Source: Flavobacterium sp. SUN052 (GTDB taxonomy: Bacteria > Bacteroidota > Bacteroidia > Flavobacteriales > Flavobacteriaceae). Taken from it: DNA of 19,473 bases. Below the pieces are notes generated by a model. The model saw nothing but the letters and a program-made list of their open reading frames with translations. It made no database searches and was not told the origin of the DNA. Made by a program: the position numbers and the translations under genes. The stretch covers positions 1 to 19,473 of the forward strand of contig NZ_JAPQNS010000030.1 of the NCBI RefSeq assembly GCF_028867935.1, written 5' to 3'. Of the stretch, positions 6,957 through 14,210 are shown one piece after another; the first letter of the stretch is position 1; every line of letters starts with the position of its first letter.

Positions 6957-8501
6957 ATGCGATACTCTTACGCCCTGATTATGGGCGCATTACTATTTTT
7001 TCTGATTTACAAAATACTTCGCTTTGATGCGCTCGGTTACTCATTCAACGACATGTATGCGTTTGTGCAGATGTCGTGTAGTTGGATGGATGGACGGCCA
7101 TTCATGTATGACAACATCTGGAGTTACCATCACCGCATTCATAATTATTATACGGTCTTGCTCTGGGGGCCTCTCTGCTATGTGCTTGGGGCAAAGGGAC
7201 TTTTCATAGCGCAAACAGCTTTGCTGCTACTGGCGTATTGGATCACAAATCGCTTTCTGATCCGTCAGTCCGTTCCGGTATTAACTCAAGCGGCCTTACT
7301 GATTGTTTTAATGCTTGGCCCCATTTCATTCTGGCTCAATGATCACCCAAATATTGGCTGGCATACAGAGCTGACGTATCTGCCTGCGGCTCTGCTTTTC
7401 GGCGTGGCGCTCGGGCCCAAAGAGGTTGGTATAAGGGCAAAGAAAACCTTTTGGGCAGTTCTGGCAGGAGCATTTCTGATTTTGGTAAAAGAGGACGGAG
7501 CCGTTTTAGCGCTGTTAATTCATGGCTCGGCGGTGGTTATGCAGTCTATCAAACAGGCTGATCGCGAGCGTTCGAAAACCCCTCTGTTGGTAGAACTATT
7601 AAAAAAAGGTCAGTTCTGGTGGGTGATTGTGGGCTGGTCAATAGTTTTTATAACAGGCATGGTTTGGATTGCTGCCAAGAACAATTTTGCCGAGCCACGA
7701 CTGCGTAACGCCCTGCAATTGATGGGGACACACGCCCATGAGTGGTCATTTTGGCGTCAAATGATTGGTTTGTTGGCTAAATCACTACTGTTGCTGGTGC
7801 CTATCGCGGGGCTTATTGCCCTGCTGACACGTCCCTTGTCGTCGCGTTTGAAACTGGCCGTATGGGTTTGTTGGCTAGTTGGTGTGGTGGCGCTAACTGC
7901 GCTCAACATCGTTCAAAGTGCCCATTATATCGATCAATTCCTGTTTTATCTGGTGGCGCTCACCTGGCCGCCCCGTTTTGTGCTGCTTTGGGGCTTCTCA
8001 GCTGCCTTTCTGGTTTTGCTGGTCACAACATTTAGTACTGAGCTGCGTCCAGGTTTGGTGCCAATAAGCTGGCCATTGATTGGGTTTTTGTGGCTGGTTC
8101 AGGTGCCCATCCTGATGGTTGCCCGCCCTGACCTACCCGGCTGGGCCGAATGGAAAGCGGCTTTCTGGGGACCGCCCGGTGCCGGTATGAATCCACAGTT
8201 TCTCGATCCCCGCGACTTGACTGCTATCCGACAGTTATCTGATCGATTGCCGCCCCGCTCCAATGTGTTTGCCTTCGATTATGTGGTGCCCTATTTCCAT
8301 AAACATTACGGAATCTGGCCGACCGGAAATAATTGGAAACCCGCCGACGTAGCGGTATTGTCGCGCCCCGATTTTCAGCAACTACGGCCGTTTCTCCGAA
8401 CGCTCATGCCCGGTGCTATCGATTCTCTGCAACTGAACAATTACACCGTTTATTATCGTCCGGCGTTTGCCTCGTTCGTTAAACCACCACCCGAAAAGTA
8501 G
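6957..8501 (+). CDS. polytopic membrane protein, DUF2079/GT-C-like
   Basis: A 514-residue integral membrane protein with about ten hydrophobic segments. The N-terminal helix (YALIMGALLFFLIYKIL) is followed by a conserved-looking outer loop with acidic and aromatic residues (FNDMYAFVQ, DGRPFMYDNIW), then a helix after LGAKGLFIAQ and a second loop LNDHPNIGWHTE. This order of helix, acidic loop, helix and His/Asp loop resembles DUF2079 proteins and the GT-C glycosyltransferase fold, which use lipid-phosphate sugars. The C-terminal 100 residues look soluble and extracytoplasmic (RSNVFAFDYVVPYF, HYGIWPTGNNW). The ATG at 6957 is used because the TTG at 6915 adds only non-helical sequence. A GH105 hydrolase gene follows 45 bases later on the same strand and may be co-transcribed. 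Enzymatic function is not proven by the sequence. Confidence 0.75.
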   Translation: MRYSYALIMGALLFFLIYKILRFDALGYSFNDMYAFVQMSCSWMDGRPFMYDNIWSYHHRIHNYYTVLLWGPLCYVLGAKGLFIAQTALLLLAYWITNRFLIRQSVPVLTQAALLIVLMLGPISFWLNDHPNIGWHTELTYLPAALLFGVALGPKEVGIRAKKTFWAVLAGAFLILVKEDGAVLALLIHGSAVVMQSIKQADRERSKTPLLVELLKKGQFWWVIVGWSIVFITGMVWIAAKNNFAEPRLRNALQLMGTHAHEWSFWRQMIGLLAKSLLLLVPIAGLIALLTRPLSSRLKLAVWVCWLVGVVALTALNIVQSAHYIDQFLFYLVALTWPPRFVLLWGFSAAFLVLLVTTFSTELRPGLVPISWPLIGFLWLVQVPILMVARPDLPGWAEWKAAFWGPPGAGMNPQFLDPRDLTAIRQLSDRLPPRSNVFAFDYVVPYFHKHYGIWPTGNNWKPADVAVLSRPDFQQLRPFLRTLMPGAIDSLQLNNYTVYYRPAFASFVKPPPEK

Positions 8502-8546
8502 AATATTGCCCGGCGAACTTTCCTACCATATACCCCAAACCGAACT

Positions 8547-10451
8547 ATGTTACGCCGATTCGCCTTTTTGCTCCTTTACATTTTTTCCCCTACTCTCCTT
8601 TTTTCACAAACCCTGCCACTGTCGCAACGTATGGCCGATTCGTTCATGCGGCAACACCCCGACTCCATTGTTATTGGCAACAACAAAGCGGCCCGTTGGG
8701 ATTACGAACAAGGTCTGATGATGAAAGCACTGGAACGGGTTTGGAATCGTACGGGCGATGGTCGTTACTACACCTACATTCTGAACGACATAAATCAGTT
8801 TGTGAGGGAAGATGGCAGTATTCGGACGTATAAAGCTGACGATTACAATATCGATAATATGCCCACTGGGCGTACGCTGCTCATGCTGGGGCAACAAACG
8901 CAACCAGGCCGTGAGAAATTTATAAAAGGTGCCCAGACGCTCCGGCAGCAACTTGCCACTCAGCCCCGCAATGCCGAACAGGGATTCTGGCACAAAAAAC
9001 GCTACCCCAATCAGATGTGGCTCGATGGTTTATACATGGGGGCTCCGTTCTACGCTGAGTATGGGCAGGTGATGAATCAGCCTGAAAATTTCGACGATGT
9101 TGCCCTTCAGTTCGACCTAATCGAGAAACACGCTCTGGACCCCAAGACCGGTCTTTTATATCATGCCTGGGACCAAAGTCGTCAGCAACGATGGGCCAAT
9201 CCACAAACCGGTCAGTCACCAAATTTTTGGGGCCGTGCAGTTGGCTGGTACGCCATGGCGCTGGTTGATGTGCTGGATTATTTTCCGACCAATCACCCCG
9301 CTCGCCCAAGGCTTATTGGCTATCTAAAACGGCTCGCTCCCGTGCTCGCCAAGTGTCAGGACAAGTCATCGGGTTTGTGGTACCAGATGATGGATCAGGG
9401 TAACCGCAAGGGCAATTATTTTGAGGCTTCGGCGTCGTGCATGTTTGTGTATGCACTGGCTAAAGGCGTGCGAATGGGCTATCTGAACGAAACATTTCTG
9501 CCAGTAGCCAAACGAGGATATGAAGGCATCAAAACGAAATTTGTGGAAACCGATGCCGCTGGAAACATACACCTCAACGGAACGGTAAGTGTAGGTGGCC
9601 TCGGTGGTGAACCTTACCGCGACGGATCTTATGAATACTACCTTAGCGAACCTCTTCGGCGCGACGATCTGAAAGGAGTAGGGCCATTTATTATGGCTAG
9701 CGTTGAGATAGAAATGAGTGATGAACGGCGTTTGGCGCAGGGCAAAAAAGTCGGTCTGGATTATTTTTTCAATAACGAATACCGAGCTGATATCAACAAA
9801 AAACAGGAGCGCTTTCACTACACCTGGGAAGACAGAATGCACTCGGGTTTCTGGCTTTGGGGGAACACCTTCCGCGAATTGGGTGCGACAACGGTTGCTG
9901 TGCCAACAGCCCCAACGGCAGAGTCACTGAAAGGGTTAAGCGTTTATATTATAGTTGACCCGGATACCCCGAAGGAAACAGCTAACCCCCATTTTATTGA
10001 AGCGCCACATATTAAAGCGATTACCGATTGGGTGCGGGCTGGGGGGACGCTGATGCTTATGGCAAACGACTCTGTTAATTGTGAGTTGTCGCATTTCAAC
10101 CAATTGGCCAAACAGTTTGGTGTGCAGTTTACCAGTAAAATGGGCAACCCGGTAGAAGGGACAAAGTGGGAGCAGGGAAGCATAAAAATCCCAGCGGGTA
10201 ATCCCATTTTCAGTAAGACGAAGGAGATTTATGTAAAAGAATACGCGCCTTTACAGGTGCAGGCCCCGGCAGAAACGCTCATTAGTCACGCGGGTGGAAC
10301 CGTTATGGCAACGGCTAAACTTGGAAAAGGAAAGGTATTTATTATCGGTGATCCCTGGCTTTACAATGAATATACCGATGGCCGACGCATTCCGGTAAAG
10401 TATGAAAACTTTGGTGCTGGCAAGGAGTTGGCACAATGGTTATTAAAATGA
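8547..10451 (+). CDS. secreted GH105/GH88-type unsaturated glucuronyl/galacturonyl hydrolase with extra C-terminal domain
   Basis: A 634-residue exported protein. Residues 1-21 form a signal peptide (LLLYIFSPTLLFSQ). Residues about 25-430 match the (alpha/alpha)6-barrel of YteR/YesR-type hydrolases, which remove the unsaturated uronic acid left by pectate/rhamnogalacturonan lyases. The two expected acidic residues are visible: Asp103 in YNIDNMPTG and Asp160 in MWLDGLYMG, spaced almost as in YteR (Asp88, Asp143), and NFWGRAVGWYAMAL follows. About 180 further residues (roughly 450-634) contain SVYIIVDPDTP, ITDWVRAGGTLMLMAND and GKGKVFIIGDPWL, resembling DUF4350/class I amidotransferase-like domains without an obvious catalytic Cys. 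Such tails may bind carbohydrate or partners; this is inference. No lyase or SusC/D gene accompanies it here. A strong hairpin follows the stop. Confidence 0.88.
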   Translation: MLRRFAFLLLYIFSPTLLFSQTLPLSQRMADSFMRQHPDSIVIGNNKAARWDYEQGLMMKALERVWNRTGDGRYYTYILNDINQFVREDGSIRTYKADDYNIDNMPTGRTLLMLGQQTQPGREKFIKGAQTLRQQLATQPRNAEQGFWHKKRYPNQMWLDGLYMGAPFYAEYGQVMNQPENFDDVALQFDLIEKHALDPKTGLLYHAWDQSRQQRWANPQTGQSPNFWGRAVGWYAMALVDVLDYFPTNHPARPRLIGYLKRLAPVLAKCQDKSSGLWYQMMDQGNRKGNYFEASASCMFVYALAKGVRMGYLNETFLPVAKRGYEGIKTKFVETDAAGNIHLNGTVSVGGLGGEPYRDGSYEYYLSEPLRRDDLKGVGPFIMASVEIEMSDERRLAQGKKVGLDYFFNNEYRADINKKQERFHYTWEDRMHSGFWLWGNTFRELGATTVAVPTAPTAESLKGLSVYIIVDPDTPKETANPHFIEAPHIKAITDWVRAGGTLMLMANDSVNCELSHFNQLAKQFGVQFTSKMGNPVEGTKWEQGSIKIPAGNPIFSKTKEIYVKEYAPLQVQAPAETLISHAGGTVMATAKLGKGKVFIIGDPWLYNEYTDGRRIPVKYENFGAGKELAQWLLK

Positions 10452-10485
10452 GATTTAGCAGTTCAATTGGCGTCTTCATTTAACG

Positions 10486-10543
10486 ACAACGCCGTTTCAA
10501 ATTTCAGAAGGGTTGACCCAAATGAAACTTGAAACGGCGTTGT
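10486..10543. terminator. strong bidirectional hairpin between convergent genes
   Basis: ACAACGCCGTTTCAA (10486-10500) and its perfect reverse complement at 10529-10543 form a 15-base stem. One mismatch inward, a further 5-base stem (TTTCA/TGAAA) continues. It lies between the stops of the GH105 gene (+) and the LEA-like gene (-), as expected for a shared terminator. There is no long T-tract on either side, so termination may depend on the stem alone or on Rho. Confidence 0.7.
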
Positions 10544-10569
10544 TATGAAATCTAGAATGGTTTAAAACT

Positions 10570-10884
10570 CTATTTCGAGTTATCCATTTTCTTTTCGGCT
10601 TTTTTCAGGCCACGCTCTGTTTTATTAAGAGCTTTACTTGTGCCCTCCTTTACGTCTTCTTTCGTGTTTTTGGCAGCCCGGTCAACTTTATCACCAGCTT
10701 TGTTTGCCGCCCGTTTTACGTCACGACTTGCTTGCTTCGTTTCCCGGCTTACTTTGCGACCAGCAGCTTTGGCAGTTTGGCCAGCCTGGTTAGCAGTTTC
10801 TTTAGCTTCCTGTTTTACATCCTGTCCAATGGCGAACGTAAGGGTCAACGCGGCCATGGCCAGCGTCATCATTAACTTTTTCAT
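10570..10884 (-). CDS. small exported LEA-like Lys/Ala-rich protein
   Basis: A 104-residue protein with a signal peptide (MKKLMMTLAMAALTLTFAIGQ) followed by about 80 highly charged residues without any aromatic or Cys residues. The mature part consists of loose repeats around lysine and alanine (KETANQAGQTAK, KRAANKAGDK, DRAAKNTKEDVKE), like the 11-residue repeats of group 3 late-embryogenesis-abundant proteins and other hydrophilic, helix-when-dry proteins. It would be periplasmic. The ATG at 10884 is chosen because it begins the signal peptide directly; a longer reading to 10932 would bury it. Homologues of this kind are often linked to envelope or desiccation stress, but no function can be read from this sequence. 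It stands alone between a convergent hydrolase and an upstream dehydrogenase on the same strand. Confidence 0.82.
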   Translation of the reverse strand: MKKLMMTLAMAALTLTFAIGQDVKQEAKETANQAGQTAKAAGRKVSRETKQASRDVKRAANKAGDKVDRAAKNTKEDVKEGTSKALNKTERGLKKAEKKMDNSK

Positions 10885-10964
10885 TATCGTTGAGTTGTTA
10901 AGTGAACAGATACTATAACCTATTTCAAGCAACTTTGTTTTAGATTATTCTACCAAAAAAGTAG

Positions 10965-11903
10965 TCATAATTCCCGCAACTGCCGCACCAGCACTTCATT
11001 GATTCGTACGTAGCTCTCGTGAGTCCAGCCAGCAATATGAGGGGTCAGAATAACGGAGTTGGAGCGTCGCAGATAATCAAAAGCAGCTTGTTGCTCAGGG
11101 GTGAGCTTGGTAAGTTTTTCATTCTCCAGCACGTCAAGGCAAGCGCCCCGTACCTTACCCGATTCGAGCCCCCGTACTAAAGCCGCCAGCAACACAATTT
11201 CGCCACGGGCCACATTCATCAGGTAAAAAGGCTTGCTGACACTGGTGATCCAGGCATCATTAACCCATTGTTTCGTGTCATCGGTTAGCGGAATATGAAG
11301 ACTGATTACATCGGCTTCGGCCATTAGTTGTTCTACTGAAACGGCCTGAGCATAGCTATCGCCATAGTTGGTGCGGTATTTATCATAACAAAGCACACGA
11401 CACCCAAAGCCACTCAGCCGGCGGGCCGTGGCCGTGCCGTTGTTGCCGTAGCCAATGATTCCTACCGTCATAGATCCCAACTCAAAACCCCGGTTTCCTT
11501 CACGATTCCAGATTCCCTGACGCACTTCGGCATCGGCTCGGACTATATTGGCTAAGAGGGCTAACAGCATACCTACAGCATGCTCACCTACGGCATCGCG
11601 GTTGCCTTCGCCAGCGTGAAAAACCCGAATACCGCGCTTAGTAACGGCCTCTAAATCAATTAAATCTAATCCGGCACCGGCGCGACCAATAAATTGGAGG
11701 TTCGGTGCACATTGAAGCAGCGGTTCATCGACCTTGGTTTTACTGCGAATAATCAGCCCTGCGAAGGGAGAAAGGCGCTCCAGAAGCTCAGCACGGGTAA
11801 TGGCAGGCTGGTACTCAAACTGGAAACCGGCTTCAGTGAGCATAGAGAATAACGACGGGTGGACCTCGTCGGCGATCAGAATAGTGGAGTGTATCTCAGA
11901 CAT
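10965..11903 (-). CDS. D-2-hydroxyacid dehydrogenase (phosphoglycerate/erythronate-phosphate dehydrogenase-like)
   Basis: A 312-residue NAD-dependent dehydrogenase of the SerA/PdxB superfamily. Visible are the NAD motif GYGNNG (151-156, a GxGxxG) with Asp174 after the second strand, and the catalytic triad Arg233 (NVARGEI), Glu262 (LENEK) and His289 (LTPHIAGW). It lacks the C-terminal ACT domain of long SerA proteins, so it would not show classical serine feedback through that domain. The ATG at 11903 is used; the longer reading to 11993 adds 30 residues unlike the family. The gene is divergent from pdxA with 194 bases between the starts. Phosphoglycerate dehydrogenase (serine pathway) and erythronate-4-phosphate dehydrogenase (PdxB step of vitamin B6 synthesis) are both reasonable; the neighbourhood of pdxA makes the second worth considering, but sequence alone does not decide. 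Confidence 0.87.
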   Translation of the reverse strand: MSEIHSTILIADEVHPSLFSMLTEAGFQFEYQPAITRAELLERLSPFAGLIIRSKTKVDEPLLQCAPNLQFIGRAGAGLDLIDLEAVTKRGIRVFHAGEGNRDAVGEHAVGMLLALLANIVRADAEVRQGIWNREGNRGFELGSMTVGIIGYGNNGTATARRLSGFGCRVLCYDKYRTNYGDSYAQAVSVEQLMAEADVISLHIPLTDDTKQWVNDAWITSVSKPFYLMNVARGEIVLLAALVRGLESGKVRGACLDVLENEKLTKLTPEQQAAFDYLRRSNSVILTPHIAGWTHESYVRINEVLVRQLREL

Positions 11904-12097
11904 CCGTAGAATATCGTAACTTGCAGAAAAATTATGTACTACTGCTTGATGAACAGTCAAAAACAGACAACGTTCGTGTTTCTGTCCGTTCAAAATGGCA
12001 AATGAGCGCGTAAAGAAGCACTTTTTGGGACATTGGCCCCAAGTATTGGCCAGCAGACTTTCCCAATAACAGCATCGCTTCGTAACGGATTCCCACT

Positions 12098-14125
12098 ATG
12101 GAAGAGCGTCAGCCCGAAAAGCGTAACGATAGAAATAACCGCAATAACCGCAACCGCAACCGAAACAGAGGCAACCGCGACGGCGGACAGCGCCCTGGCG
12201 GACCTCGCGACGGCGGACAACGGGATGACCGGAACCCATCGACAAAGCCCGACGAAATTATGGCTTATGTGGATGAGGTAGGTGAGAATGCCGGACCGCA
12301 GGAAAATCAGTCTCCTGTTGCCAAACCCGATAATGGGGAGGCAACACGCCCAGAATCAGGCCGCCCTGACGCGGGCCGCCCCGAAGGGGGTGGCCGTGGC
12401 GATAATCCTCGTCAGGAACGGGGAGGACGCCCTGAGTTTAATCGGCAGAACAACGACCGCCAGCGCGACAACAACCAACGTCAGGACCGCGACCGCCAAG
12501 GCAACAACCGACAGAAAGGCGACCCACGTCAGGGCGACCCGCGACAGGGTGAACCTCGTCAGGGCGGAAGCCCGGAAGTTGAGTCACGTTCTGAAACAGA
12601 AAGTTCGGAGGTTGTCCGCCCGGATACAGGACGTCCCGAAGGTGGAGGCCGTCAACAGCAACCCAACCAGCGCGATAGAAATCGGGGTGATCGTGATCGC
12701 GGTGACAGAGATCGGGGGCGCGATCGGGAAGACCGTAGCCGGGATCGTGACCGAGACTCTGACCGAGACCGACCAGCCCGCAACGAGCCCGTTCTGGAGC
12801 AAGAGTGGAGCCGCGAAGATGAGCTACGACCTGGCGACCTACGACCCGGTGAGTCGCGCATGGGCGAAATGAAAATTACGGACCTGGCTGGGCGTGGTTC
12901 CGACGTAGCTCCTGAAGAACGCCTGATTGTGGGAATTACCCTGGGTGACTACAATGGGATTGGGCCGGAGGTTATTCTTAAGGCCTTGCAATACAATCAA
13001 TTGCAACGTGTTTGTACGCCCGTTATTTACGGATCGATGCGGGTCTTGAACCGGTATCGTAATCTGCTGAACCTGAAAGACTGGAACCTCAACGGAATCC
13101 AGAACGTGGGGCAGGCCAGCCACAAGATGACCAATGTGATCACGTGCTGGAACGAAAATTCACGCCCCGGCTCTGCAACGGAACCCGCGTCTGCTTCTCA
13201 AGCTGAGCCGGTAGAAGCCGTCGAAGAGAAAAAAGAAGAGGCTGAAAATGGTAATCTGGAGAACGGAACTCCACCTGTACCTGCTGAACCTACAAAGCCA
13301 GTTGGTCAGGCTGAACCTGCACCCCAGCCAACGCCAATTACCCACGAGATTCAACCCGGCAAAATCACTCCCGAAGCTGGATTAGCTGCATTAGCTTGTT
13401 TGGAACGGGCTGTCGACGACCTGAAGGCAGGAAAGATACACGCGCTGATCACTGGCCCGATCAATAAGCACAACATCCAGTCAGAAACGTTTAAATTTCC
13501 CGGTCATACCGAATATTTAGCGCAGGCTTTCGGCGTTCCCGACGATCTGATGTTTATGGTAGGCGATACCCTTCGAGTAGGTGTGGTGACCGGCCATGTG
13601 CCTCTGGCGAGGGTAAAGCAGAACGTGACGCGCAATGCGATTCACCAGAAATTGACCATGATGATGCAGTCGTTGCGGGTAGATTTTGGTATTCAGAAAC
13701 CACGCATCGCAGTATTGGGATTGAATCCTCACGCGGGCGAAAACGGTCTTCTGGGCAACGAGGAGCAGGAAACAATTAGCCCTGTCATTGAAGACTGGCG
13801 CAAAAAAGGTGAACTCGTTTTTGGCCCGTTTCCGGCCGATGGCTTTTTCGGCACGCGCGGCTACCGCAAGTACGACGCTGTATTGGCAATGTACCATGAT
13901 CAGGGATTGATTCCGTTCAAAGCCATTGCGTTTGAAGAAGGCGTGAATTTCACAGCGGGCCTGCCCATTGTGCGTACCTCTCCTGATCACGGCACCGCTT
14001 ATGATATTGCCGGAAAAAATCTCGCTGACGAAACATCTATGACTCAGGCTATCTACCTGGCTTGTGATGTGGCTCGCCGACGGAAAGAATATAAAGAAAC
14101 TGAAGCAAACGCTCTAAAAAAGTAG
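12098..14125 (+). CDS. pdxA: 4-hydroxythreonine-4-phosphate dehydrogenase with long disordered N-terminal extension
   Basis: The catalytic part (about residues 272-662) is PdxA, which oxidises 4-phosphohydroxy-L-threonine in the DXP-dependent pathway to pyridoxal phosphate. It begins with ERLIVGITLGDYNGIGPEV and keeps the three metal-binding histidines: His470 (FPGHTEYL), His545 (LNPHAGE) and His600 (MYHDQGL). PdxA proteins are normally about 330-365 residues; this one is 675. Residues 1-270 are low-complexity, rich in Arg, Gly, Asp, Asn and Gln, with internal repeats (RPDAGRPEGGGR at 89-100 and RPDTGRPEGGGR at 174-185; three GDPRQ-like units at 141-155; RD dipeptides at 192-226). A second insertion, acidic and Pro/Ala-rich, interrupts the enzyme at about 353-420. 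The ATG at 12098 is the first in frame; an internal ATG at 12860 with GGTGAG six bases upstream could make a normal-sized enzyme. Reading frame is open throughout. Confidence 0.9.
   Translation: MEERQPEKRNDRNNRNNRNRNRNRGNRDGGQRPGGPRDGGQRDDRNPSTKPDEIMAYVDEVGENAGPQENQSPVAKPDNGEATRPESGRPDAGRPEGGGRGDNPRQERGGRPEFNRQNNDRQRDNNQRQDRDRQGNNRQKGDPRQGDPRQGEPRQGGSPEVESRSETESSEVVRPDTGRPEGGGRQQQPNQRDRNRGDRDRGDRDRGRDREDRSRDRDRDSDRDRPARNEPVLEQEWSREDELRPGDLRPGESRMGEMKITDLAGRGSDVAPEERLIVGITLGDYNGIGPEVILKALQYNQLQRVCTPVIYGSMRVLNRYRNLLNLKDWNLNGIQNVGQASHKMTNVITCWNENSRPGSATEPASASQAEPVEAVEEKKEEAENGNLENGTPPVPAEPTKPVGQAEPAPQPTPITHEIQPGKITPEAGLAALACLERAVDDLKAGKIHALITGPINKHNIQSETFKFPGHTEYLAQAFGVPDDLMFMVGDTLRVGVVTGHVPLARVKQNVTRNAIHQKLTMMMQSLRVDFGIQKPRIAVLGLNPHAGENGLLGNEEQETISPVIEDWRKKGELVFGPFPADGFFGTRGYRKYDAVLAMYHDQGLIPFKAIAFEEGVNFTAGLPIVRTSPDHGTAYDIAGKNLADETSMTQAIYLACDVARRRKEYKETEANALKK
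12848..12862 (+). promoter_or_regulatory. possible internal ribosome-binding site and start for short PdxA
   Basis: GGTGAG (12848-12853) stands six bases before an in-frame ATG at 12860, Met255 of the long reading, 17 codons before the conserved enzyme start. Initiation here would give a PdxA of about 421 residues without the Arg-rich region. Clear Shine-Dalgarno-like sequences are uncommon in this window, so the spacing is notable, but the motif also encodes ordinary residues (RPGES) and may be coincidence. Confidence 0.3.
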
Positions 14126-14201
14126 CAGTATGTAGTAGTAGTCAGCAGAATGCTTAGCTTACTATTAACCAAATTTGCTTACTGCTACTGCCTACTGCTA
14201 C
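14122..14201. repeat. 25-base imperfect inverted repeat between pdxA and yicC
   Basis: Bases 14122-14146 pair with 14177-14201 at 21 of 25 Watson-Crick positions plus two G-U pairs, around a 30-base AT-rich loop. The arms are made of TAG/CTA/CAG-like triplets (GTAGCAGTA and TACTGCTAC at the outer ends). The left arm starts inside the pdxA stop codon and the right arm ends nine bases before the yicC ATG, so it fills the whole gap. It may be a processing, attenuation or terminator structure, or an intergenic repeat element; no T-tract follows. Confidence 0.6.
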
Positions 14202-14210
14202 CCCAAAAAT

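Noticed and set aside
12652..12861. Minus-strand Ser/Arg-rich frame resembling an SR-repeat protein
   Set aside because: It is the exact antisense of the RD-repeat part of the PdxA extension; the SR pattern is a by-product of the GA/CG-rich repeats.
12282..12872. Open plus-strand frame of 196 codons within the pdxA 5' region
   Set aside because: It arises from the Arg/Gly-rich composition, which keeps several frames open. It has no recognisable motif and overlaps the in-frame PdxA extension fully.
13517..13990. 157-codon minus-strand frame inside the PdxA core
   Set aside because: It lies antisense to the most conserved part of PdxA, shows no domain, and is a shadow.
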